From Candidatus Gastranaerophilales bacterium (GTDB lineage: Bacteria > Cyanobacteriota > Vampirovibrionia > Gastranaerophilales > Gastranaerophilaceae), in NCBI GenBank assembly GCA_944323705.1, contig CALUTM010000010.1, forward strand, positions 1 through 45,328: 45,328 nt of DNA, given 5' to 3'. Positions 31,816 through 39,239 of this stretch are shown in pieces; positions within the stretch are counted from its first letter, which is position 1, and every line of letters begins with the position of its first letter. Both the position numbers and the translations under genes were made by a program. A model generated the notes under the pieces. That model ran no database searches. It was not told the origin of the DNA and was given only the letters and a program-made list of their open reading frames with translations.

Positions 31816-33220
31816 AAAAAGTAACGGGGCAGAAGGTATCGGAGTTGGGGAGTACAAGCTTGGAGATTTTTTACCTGAAGATTTTTTGCGAAAGGAAACA
31901 ATCGGGCTTCCTCAATTAAGTGAATTGGAAGTTATGAGACATTATAAAGAGCTCAGCGACAGAAATTTTTGCATTGAAAAAGGCTTTTACCCTCTAGGAT
32001 CCTGCACGATGAAATATAACCCTAAAGTCAACGAACTTTTAGCTTCGCTCGACGGGTTTACCAATCTCCATCCGCTTCAGTCTGACGAAGATGCCCAAGG
32101 AGCTTTGGAATTAATGTTTAATTTACAGGAAGCTTTGAAGAAAATAACGGGCATGGATGCGGTTACATTGCAACCTGCGGCAGGTGCACACGGTGAACTT
32201 ACCGGAATGATGATTATCAAAAAGTATTTTGAGACCAAAGGAGAATTAAACAGAACAAAAGTTATAGTCCCGGATTCCGCACACGGTACAAACCCCGCAA
32301 GTGCAAAAATGTGCGGATTTGATATTGTTGAAGTAAAATCAAATTCAAAAGGGCAGGTTGATATTGAAGCTTTAAAACAACTGTTAGACAAAGATGTTGC
32401 TGCTATCATGATGACTAATCCGAATACGTTGGGAATTTTTGAAGAAAAGGTTTTGGAAATCTCTGAATTAATGCACCAAAACGGTTCATTGCTTTATTAT
32501 GACGGTGCAAATTTTAACGCGGTTATGGGTTGGACAAATCCTGCTTTAATGGGATTTGACGTTGTTCACTTAAACTTGCACAAGACATTTGCAACACCTC
32601 ACGGGGGCGGCGGGCCCGGTGCGGGACCTGTGTGCGTAACGGAAAAACTCAAGGATTATTTGCCCGTTCCGACGATTGAATACAACGGGGGAATGTATAA
32701 AAGAAATTATGACGTTAAACACTCCATAGGAAAAGTCAGAAGCTTTTTCGGAAACTTCGGCGTATTGGTAAGAGCTTACGCTTATATTTTAATGATGGGG
32801 AACAACCTGAAGCTTGCAAGCGGAGATGCCGTGTTGAACGCAAATTATCTGAAAGAAAAATTGAAGGGCAAGTATGAACTTCCTTATGATGTACCTTGCA
32901 TGCACGAATTTGTATTATCGGGAGAAAAGCAGCATCAGCAGGGTGTTTCTACATTAGGAATAGCAAAAAGACTTATGGATTCAAACTTCCACCCGCCCAC
33001 GGTTTACTTCCCTCTTATTGTGCACGAAGCTATTATGATTGAACCGACAGAGTCCGAGTCAAAAAAAGTTTTGGACGATTTTGCGGATACGATGATTAAA
33101 ATTGCGGAAGAGATTGAGAACAATCCAGAAGACGTTTTGAAATCGCCTAAAACTACGCCTATTAAAAAGGTTGATGAAACTTTGGCGGCAAGACATCCTG
33201 ATTTGACTTTTAAATTTTAA
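31799..33220 (+). CDS. gcvPB: Glycine dehydrogenase (decarboxylating), subunit 2
   Basis: This 473-residue PLP protein is the C-terminal half-type subunit of two-chain glycine decarboxylase. The PLP lysine is K262 in HLNLHKTFATPHGGGGPGAG. Other landmarks are EKGFYPLGSCTMKYNPKVNE near the start, LQPAAGAHGELTG and FHPPTVYFPLIVHEAIMIEP. It works with GcvPA, GcvH and GcvT to break down glycine to CO2, ammonia and methylene-THF. None of these partners is in this window, so they must be elsewhere. It overlaps the sigma factor by 17 nt and is likely coupled to it. Confidence 0.95.
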   Translation: MKTIFEKSNGAEGIGVGEYKLGDFLPEDFLRKETIGLPQLSELEVMRHYKELSDRNFCIEKGFYPLGSCTMKYNPKVNELLASLDGFTNLHPLQSDEDAQGALELMFNLQEALKKITGMDAVTLQPAAGAHGELTGMMIIKKYFETKGELNRTKVIVPDSAHGTNPASAKMCGFDIVEVKSNSKGQVDIEALKQLLDKDVAAIMMTNPNTLGIFEEKVLEISELMHQNGSLLYYDGANFNAVMGWTNPALMGFDVVHLNLHKTFATPHGGGGPGAGPVCVTEKLKDYLPVPTIEYNGGMYKRNYDVKHSIGKVRSFFGNFGVLVRAYAYILMMGNNLKLASGDAVLNANYLKEKLKGKYELPYDVPCMHEFVLSGEKQHQQGVSTLGIAKRLMDSNFHPPTVYFPLIVHEAIMIEPTESESKKVLDDFADTMIKIAEEIENNPEDVLKSPKTTPIKKVDETLAARHPDLTFKF

Positions 33221-33284
33221 AAACTGATACACTTATTTGCGTATTTGTGATACTATTATAAATATAACGCTGTGGAGTGGATAG

Positions 33285-35183
33285 TTGATTAGTCTGTCAG
33301 TTTTATATAAAAAAATAATCATATTTTTACTGGTGTTGGGAGCTTTAACAGCCCCCAGTTATGTTTACTCCGCAGAAGAAACAGATGAAGAACTGGATTA
33401 TATTGAAGAATCAGCTTACGACAGCAACACGGCCTACATTAACGATATTGAAATTCTCGGTTCAAATATTATAAAACCTGAATACATAATCTCCAAAATG
33501 TCACTCCAAAAAGGAGATTTATATGATAAAGATGCAATGCAGCAGGATTTGAGAACAATATATAAGTTGGGATATTTCACGGAAAAAATGAAAGCAATCC
33601 CCGTTAAAAATCCTAATGGTACAATCTCTTTAAAAATCATATTAGAGGAAAATATTCCCGTTACCGATTTTACAATTGAGGGAAATACCGTCGTCTCCAG
33701 TGACGAAATTATGAGATACCTGCTTCCGCTGAAAGGAAAACCCCAAAATATTGCAGCCATAAATCAGGCTATGGAACAGATAAACGAATGCTACTATTCA
33801 AAAGGCTATATACTTTCAAAGATAGACTCCATTTATGATGACCCCGACGGAACACTAAATTTAAGTATTACCGAGGGAAAAATCAACAAAATAATGATAA
33901 CGGGAAATGAAAAAACAAAAGAATATATCATTGAACGAAACATCATGACAGAACCCGGCACCGTTTACAATGAAAATCAGGTTAAACAGGATCTGGTCAG
34001 GCTATACTCCACACAAGCGTTTAAAGATGTTAACCGAACAATAGAAGTCTCGGAAGAAGATCCTGATTTATTTGATATAACAATTGAGCTTAAAGAACAG
34101 AGAACAGCTTCCGTTTCGGTCGGTGGCGGTTTGGATTCCGCAACGGGTGCTTTTGGTTCGCTCGGAATTTCAGACAACAACTTCAGAGGGATGAATCAGA
34201 GGGTATCACTTACGGGTATGGTCGGTTCAGGTATCCTGATGAGCGATTCCTCCATCAAAAACCACATGAATTATCAGGCTGAATTGAGCTTTTTTGAACC
34301 GCATTTCCTAAATTCCGATAACTCCCTTATGAGCCGTATTTATTTCAGAGATTTGGGAAGTTATCAGATACCTCTTGCCATTGAAAGAAGAATTGGTATT
34401 GAAGGCACTGTTGCACACAGATTGCGGTTCAACAAACGTCTTTCTACCACGTTTACCGTCGGAGGAGAATATATCAATCTGTCGGAAGGCGATATTCATA
34501 ATATCACTAATCTTTACAAACAACACAACCTTGATATTGCTGACAGAGCAAAACAATTGGAAGGCGGTTATTTCTTAAGATTTGCTCCGGGCTTGGCGTA
34601 TGATTCAAGAGACTCCGCAGTACTTCCCCGCCACGGAGCTTTAGCATCGGTAAGATTTGAAGAAGCTTTCGGACTGGACGGTTTCGGAAAAACGAACGGA
34701 CGTTTAACCGGTATGGCTAAAAAATACTTCCCGATTGCAAAGAAATCTTCTTTAACATTGACAGGAAGAGGCGGCATCAAAATTCACGGTTCGGATATGC
34801 CTGAAGTTATGGCATATCGTTTGGGTGGTCCTTATACCATCAGAGGATACAAGGTTAACGGCGTCGGTACTGGTACATCGTTTATCATGGGTTCTGTAGA
34901 GCTTGCTACTCCGATACCGTTTGTTGACAGGTTAAAAGTTAATTTCCTGCAAAACCTCAGGTTGACATTCTGGGTTGATGCCGGACGTGTATTTGATCCT
35001 ACAATTTCAAGCGTTTTGTATGACAGACCCATCCAGGCAATTACTGCAGGTATCGGCTTAAAGATAAATATGCCGGGTATCGGACCGTTGTCTGTTGATT
35101 ACGGTTTCCCGCTTACAAACCCCGGACCGAACGGTTCGCCTAACGGATACTTTACGTTTGGGGTAGGTGACATGATGTACTAA
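33285..35183 (+). CDS. bamA: Omp85/BamA outer-membrane assembly factor
   Basis: Translation starts at TTG 33285 (GGAG 8 nt upstream); the next Met is too far inside. The 632-residue chain has a signal peptide (IIIFLLVLGALTAPSYVYSA). Three POTRA domains follow, recognised by repeats of the type YINDIEILGSNIIKPEYIIS, FTIEGNTVVSSDEIMRYL and IMITGNEKTKEYIIERNI. A 16-strand barrel begins near residue 275 (SVSVGGGLDSATGAFG) and contains the lid-lock motif YTIRGYKVNG. BamA of E. coli has five POTRAs; three is typical of cyanobacterial Omp85. It inserts beta-barrel proteins in the outer membrane. ompH follows directly. Confidence 0.92.
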   Translation: MISLSVLYKKIIIFLLVLGALTAPSYVYSAEETDEELDYIEESAYDSNTAYINDIEILGSNIIKPEYIISKMSLQKGDLYDKDAMQQDLRTIYKLGYFTEKMKAIPVKNPNGTISLKIILEENIPVTDFTIEGNTVVSSDEIMRYLLPLKGKPQNIAAINQAMEQINECYYSKGYILSKIDSIYDDPDGTLNLSITEGKINKIMITGNEKTKEYIIERNIMTEPGTVYNENQVKQDLVRLYSTQAFKDVNRTIEVSEEDPDLFDITIELKEQRTASVSVGGGLDSATGAFGSLGISDNNFRGMNQRVSLTGMVGSGILMSDSSIKNHMNYQAELSFFEPHFLNSDNSLMSRIYFRDLGSYQIPLAIERRIGIEGTVAHRLRFNKRLSTTFTVGGEYINLSEGDIHNITNLYKQHNLDIADRAKQLEGGYFLRFAPGLAYDSRDSAVLPRHGALASVRFEEAFGLDGFGKTNGRLTGMAKKYFPIAKKSSLTLTGRGGIKIHGSDMPEVMAYRLGGPYTIRGYKVNGVGTGTSFIMGSVELATPIPFVDRLKVNFLQNLRLTFWVDAGRVFDPTISSVLYDRPIQAITAGIGLKINMPGIGPLSVDYGFPLTNPGPNGSPNGYFTFGVGDMMY

Positions 35184-35196
35184 GATAGTGTATAAT
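35167..35196 (+). promoter_or_regulatory. Internal promoter for ompH
   Basis: GTGACA (35167-35172), an 18-bp spacer and TATAAT (35191-35196), inside and just past the end of bamA. This would allow ompH expression beyond bamA read-through. Confidence 0.5.
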
Positions 35197-35220
35197 GTAA
35201 AATTATATAGGAGGATTTGT

Positions 35221-35670
35221 ATGAAAAAATTTAAATTAGGAATTGTGGCGTTAGCAATGATAGCCTTTACAGGAATAGCAAATGCCGGAGGCGTCGGATA
35301 TATTGATTATGCTAAAGTAATTGATAATTACGATTATGCCAAACAGGTTACCAAAGAAATTGATGCCAAAGGACTCGAAATGCAACAATTTCTTGTTGAT
35401 AAAGAAAAAGAGTATAAATCATTGGACACTCCTTTGAAAAAACAAACATTTGAAGAAAAAGTAGCACAGGAATTTAAAACCAAAGAAGCTGCATACGTTT
35501 CTTTAAAGACAAAAAGAGAACAAGAAGTTTTTACCAAAATCAAAGATGCGGCAAAAGCAGTAATGGTTGAACAAAAGCTTGATGCCGTCATGGATGTTCG
35601 CGGAGTTTTTGTCGGCGGAGTTGATATCACCGATAGTGTTATTGCTAAATTGAAGGGTGCTAAAAAATAA
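35221..35670 (+). CDS. OmpH/Skp-like periplasmic chaperone
   Basis: ATG 35221, with AGGAGG 8 nt before it, gives 149 residues. A signal peptide (MKKFKLGIVALAMIAFTGIA, cut after NAG) is followed by GVGYIDYAKVIDNYDYAKQV, a long coiled-coil (about 45-110, KEKEYKSLDTPLKKQTFEEK), and a closing strand AVMDVRGVFVGGVDITDSVI. This is the Skp/OmpH fold, which holds unfolded outer-membrane proteins for BamA. The gene lies 37 nt after bamA, the same neighbourhood as in many Gram-negative bacteria. Its stop shares a base with the start of the nucleoside phosphorylase (TAATG). Confidence 0.92.
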   Translation: MKKFKLGIVALAMIAFTGIANAGGVGYIDYAKVIDNYDYAKQVTKEIDAKGLEMQQFLVDKEKEYKSLDTPLKKQTFEEKVAQEFKTKEAAYVSLKTKREQEVFTKIKDAAKAVMVEQKLDAVMDVRGVFVGGVDITDSVIAKLKGAKK

Positions 35671-37001
35671 TGAATGTGATAGACCTGATTGAAAAGAAAA
35701 AGCAGGGCAAAACTCATTCAAAGGAAGAAATCAACTTTATCGTTAAATCACTTATGAATGGGACCGCTCTGGATTCTCAAATTTCTGCCTGGCTAATGGC
35801 AGTTTGTTTCAAAGGTCTGACGGAAGAAGAAACAGCAAACCTTACCGAAGCTCTTGCGTCTTCCGGTAAGGTTGTTGATTTTGGAGAACTCAGTAATCTG
35901 GTTGTTGATAAACATTCAACGGGCGGGGTCGGAGATAAGGTTACTATCACATTAATTCCGCTGCTTGCAGCCGCAGGAATTCCCGTAGCCAAATTGGCGG
36001 ATAGAGGGTTGGGTATCGCAGCAGGCACGGTTGATAAACTGGAATCAATACCCCACCTAAACACCAACTTATCCACAGAAACAATTGTTAATCAGGTTAA
36101 AAATATAAATGCAGTAATCGCATCTCAGGCGGATGACTTGGCTCCGGCTGATAAAAAGCTCTATTCACTGAGAAATCTTACAGGTACGGCTGACAGTGAG
36201 GTGTTAATAGCCTCCTCAATAATTTCAAAAAAAATTGCCTCAGGTGCTGCTAACATTATATTAGATGTAAAATACGGTGCGGGAGCTTTTATGAAAACGC
36301 CGGAGGAAGCAGTTCACCTTTCCAAATTAATGGTAAATATCGGGAAAATGGTCAACAAATCCGTTACGGCAATTATTACCTCTATGGAGGAACCTCTGGG
36401 AAGAGCAGTCGGAAATTCACTGGAAGTTATTGAAGCAATTGAATTTCTTAAAGGTAGAATTGAAACAGGAGATTTGGCTCTGCTTACATACTCAATAGCC
36501 TCTATGACACTTATGCAGTTAGATTTATATGACGATAAAGAAGAAGCTATAAGATATCTGAAAGATTTGGTTCATACAGGAAAGGCTCTTGAAAAATTCA
36601 GAGAACTTATTATCGCACAGGGCGGGGCGGTAGAAGTTATTGATAACTACGACAAATTTGACTTGCCGTCCTTTAAAGTAGAATGTGAGTCAAAAAAGAG
36701 CGGATATGTACAAAACGTAAATGCTTACCACATCGCTCAAGCGGCTAAAATACTCGGTACAGGAAGGGATGATAATTCTAAAAAAATTGATTTCAGTGTC
36801 GGCATATATCTCAATAAAAAAAGCGGCGAATATGTGAATAAAGGAGAAACTTTATACACAATATATTCAAATGATGAAGACAAAACAAAAATAGCTCAAA
36901 AGTATTGCGACGAAGCATTCTCTATAAACGAAAGCAAACCCTTACGCAATAATTTGATTTATAAAATTATAGGAAACAAAGACGAGGATAACAATGTTTA
37001 A
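35670..37001 (+). CDS. Pyrimidine-nucleoside / thymidine phosphorylase
   Basis: This 443-residue protein belongs to nucleoside phosphorylase family II. Signature segments are VVDKHSTGGVGDKVTITLIP, AKLADRGLGIAAGTVDKLES, SLRNLTGTADS and the phosphate-binding DVKYGAGAFMKTPEEA. It splits thymidine or uridine to base plus (deoxy)ribose-1-phosphate. Together with udp at 25251 it indicates pyrimidine salvage. One base overlaps the ompH stop and 8 nt overlap the following FlhA-like gene, so it is translated in series. DeoA and Pdp cannot be told apart by eye. Confidence 0.93.
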   Translation: MNVIDLIEKKKQGKTHSKEEINFIVKSLMNGTALDSQISAWLMAVCFKGLTEEETANLTEALASSGKVVDFGELSNLVVDKHSTGGVGDKVTITLIPLLAAAGIPVAKLADRGLGIAAGTVDKLESIPHLNTNLSTETIVNQVKNINAVIASQADDLAPADKKLYSLRNLTGTADSEVLIASSIISKKIASGAANIILDVKYGAGAFMKTPEEAVHLSKLMVNIGKMVNKSVTAIITSMEEPLGRAVGNSLEVIEAIEFLKGRIETGDLALLTYSIASMTLMQLDLYDDKEEAIRYLKDLVHTGKALEKFRELIIAQGGAVEVIDNYDKFDLPSFKVECESKKSGYVQNVNAYHIAQAAKILGTGRDDNSKKIDFSVGIYLNKKSGEYVNKGETLYTIYSNDEDKTKIAQKYCDEAFSINESKPLRNNLIYKIIGNKDEDNNV

Positions 37002-38454
37002 CAAAAAGATGCAGTACGTAATAAAATCAGTACCTACCGATGACAAACAGGCTTTGGAAAATCTGTTGAACGAAATGTCCGATGCCGGGTGGGACTTGTA
37101 TACTATGCATGAGATTGAAACAGATTCATCTTTTGATTTTAACTGTATTTTTATGCGTGAAAAACAGGAAGAAGATCTGCCTGATTTGGACGACATTGTT
37201 AACATCACAAGCTTTAAGTATAGGATGGAAAAAATGCTTGCTGCTCCTTCCAGTCCTTACGCTTCGTGTAAAGAAATCCAATTAAAAATTTCGAACCAAA
37301 AAGAGCGTATAAGAAGAATAAAATCACAATTGGAAAGCGAAAATCTTTCGCCCGAGAAAAAAAATCAACTTAACAATCAGATGTCGGATGAATTGAGACA
37401 GTTGGATTCTCTAAAACAACAACTGGTCAATGAAATTTCGCCGGAGACAATGTATTCAAACATTAAAGAAGAAAAGTTTGTCGTCAACCTATCGGAAGAA
37501 ATTCTGGAAGTTATCTCTATGGATGAAACTGATAACCTTTTGGCAGAAACCGTAAAAATCCGACAAAATTTAACAGAAAAACTCGGATATGTTATTCCGC
37601 ATATTCATTTCCATAACAGCGATGAACTGTTGCAAAACGAGTTCAGCATAAAACTTCATGATATCGAAGTTTTCCGCACGGTAGTTTTTCCGGGATATCT
37701 GGCTTTTTACAAAGATGATTTGAAGGGATACAAGACAGATGAAGATGATTATGTATTAAATGATGATATTACGGGACGAAAAATTATATGGATACAAAAA
37801 GACAAAGTTAAGGATTTTTGGATTAGGGGACTTTCCGCTGCCGAATACATCGCGAAAGCAATTGAGTATATCTCAATAAGAGAAGTATCAGACATTATGG
37901 ATTACAACGATATTAATAAATACGTAGAAATCGTAATGGAGAGCAACTCTTTTCTTGTCGATAATATAATACCCGATTTTATCACAGCTTCGGACTTAAA
38001 ATATCTGCTGACCTGTCTGATAAGAGAAGGGGTTTCCGTAAAAAATATTGTCTATATATTTGAAAAAATAAATGACTATGCAAATGAACCGACAAAAGAA
38101 GATTTATTGGACAAGGTGCGTTTAGCTCTGTCAAAACATATTATTAAAGATTTGGTCGAAGACGAAGAATTAAAAGTCATAGAGTTTTCTGACGAAACTC
38201 TTGATAAAATATATTCATTCTTCAAAGAGGACGATGATGTCATACGCATTGAAGCAAACGACGTGCAAGATATTATCAACAAACTTAACAAATTTATGAA
38301 AACAAAGAAAATAAGAAAACCGATTCTTGTTACACCGATGGATATAAGGCATATGGTGTTCGTTATCCTCTCGGAATTTGCACAAAATATCACGGTTCTT
38401 GCTCAAGAAGAGCTTGTAAGTGACTATAACATAAAATTTATAGGTAAAATATAA
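36994..38454 (+). CDS. Soluble FlhA C-domain-like protein with DUF4177-like N-terminus
   Basis: This 486-residue protein has no membrane segment. Residues 5-55 (KMQYVIKSVPTDDKQALENL ... GWDLYTMHEIE ... FNCIFMRE) look like a DUF4177-type domain, then a coiled-coil (about 90-140). From about 155 on it tracks the cytoplasmic domain of the flagellar export-gate protein FlhA: TVKIRQNLTEKLGYVIPHIH, VFPGYLAFYK, IIWIQKDKVKDFWIRGLSAA, NIIPDFITASDLKYLLTCLI, REGVSVKNIVYIFEKINDYA, and the end KPILVTPMDIRHMVFVILSE ... NITVLAQEELVSD. The roughly 300-residue gate-forming membrane part of FlhA is missing. It overlaps the phosphorylase by 8 nt. Role unknown; a cytosolic docking platform is conceivable. Confidence 0.82.
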   Translation: MFNKKMQYVIKSVPTDDKQALENLLNEMSDAGWDLYTMHEIETDSSFDFNCIFMREKQEEDLPDLDDIVNITSFKYRMEKMLAAPSSPYASCKEIQLKISNQKERIRRIKSQLESENLSPEKKNQLNNQMSDELRQLDSLKQQLVNEISPETMYSNIKEEKFVVNLSEEILEVISMDETDNLLAETVKIRQNLTEKLGYVIPHIHFHNSDELLQNEFSIKLHDIEVFRTVVFPGYLAFYKDDLKGYKTDEDDYVLNDDITGRKIIWIQKDKVKDFWIRGLSAAEYIAKAIEYISIREVSDIMDYNDINKYVEIVMESNSFLVDNIIPDFITASDLKYLLTCLIREGVSVKNIVYIFEKINDYANEPTKEDLLDKVRLALSKHIIKDLVEDEELKVIEFSDETLDKIYSFFKEDDDVIRIEANDVQDIINKLNKFMKTKKIRKPILVTPMDIRHMVFVILSEFAQNITVLAQEELVSDYNIKFIGKI

Positions 38455-38559
38455 AAAAACTTTTTCCCAATTTTTATAGGTAAAAAGTACTAATCCACAT
38501 GGATAGGGTGCTGACTATTTTGACGGTTAGTATTTGTTACTAAAATGAAAGGAAAAAGT

Positions 38560-39102
38560 ATGAATATTGTAGATCCAATCAGGGAAAAAGAATGTATTAA
38601 CGCAGTAAAGAGAATTTTACGGGAAAGCGGTTCAAGAAATCTGCTTCTGTTTTTATTAGGAATCAATACCGGATTAAGAGTATCAGACTTGCTCAGACTA
38701 AGGGTTAAAGATGTAAAAAACAAGGATTCTTTACAAATAAGAGAAAAAAAGACCCACAAAATAAAAAAATTTCCGATTTCTAAAGAAATTCAAATATTTA
38801 TAGATGAATATGTCGAAAGAAAAGCACTAACAAGGTATCTGTTCAAAAGCAAAAAGACCAATAAACCCATAACACGTATTCAGGCTTACCGTATAATAAA
38901 AGATGCCTGCGATACAATCGGGATTGAACATACAGGGACACATTCACTAAGAAAGACATTCGGCTACCATCTTTATAAACAAACCAAAGATATAGCACTT
39001 CTTCAAAAAGTTCTCAACCATTCGTCTCAGGACATTACCCTGCGTTACATCGGTGTTACACAGGAAATTATAGATGACAAATTAAAAATGTTTGCTTTAT
39101 AA
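38560..39102 (+). CDS. Minimal tyrosine recombinase (catalytic domain only)
   Basis: The ATG at 38560 follows AAAGGA and gives 180 residues; ATG 38545 precedes that site. Catalytic residues of the phage-integrase family are visible: R in GINTGLRVSDLLRL (about 47), the K region in REKKTHKIKKFPI, HSLRKTFG (H-x-x-R, about 137-140), H in LNHSSQD (about 160) and Y in ITLRYIG (about 170). The usual N-terminal SAM-like core-binding domain is nearly absent, so it is a short-form recombinase. No phage or transposon genes flank it. Eight consecutive C follow 10 nt after the stop. It may be a domesticated Xer-like enzyme or a mobile-element relic. Confidence 0.88.
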   Translation: MNIVDPIREKECINAVKRILRESGSRNLLLFLLGINTGLRVSDLLRLRVKDVKNKDSLQIREKKTHKIKKFPISKEIQIFIDEYVERKALTRYLFKSKKTNKPITRIQAYRIIKDACDTIGIEHTGTHSLRKTFGYHLYKQTKDIALLQKVLNHSSQDITLRYIGVTQEIIDDKLKMFAL

Positions 39103-39182
39103 AATTCTAACGCCCCCCCCACTACAATACGTTTCTTTGTACAGAAAGCGTATATAACAACATTTCAATCTCAGGTAAAAAA

Positions 39183-39215
39183 ATTGCGGCGGAAGGCTTT
39201 GCCTTCCGCCGCAAT
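39183..39215 (-). terminator. GC-rich terminator after ppdK
   Basis: A perfect 15-bp stem, ATTGCGGCGGAAGGC / GCCTTCCGCCGCAAT, with a TTT loop. On the minus strand a run of T (39182-39174) follows directly. It is 24 nt past the ppdK stop and may also stop transcripts coming from the recombinase. Confidence 0.92.
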
Positions 39216-39239
39216 CATTTTATGTATTCCAAGATTTCC

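Noticed and set aside
39113-39120. Phase-variable C8 tract
   Set aside because: The tract is outside any coding region and not between promoter elements, so a phase-variation role is not supported; it is only noted.
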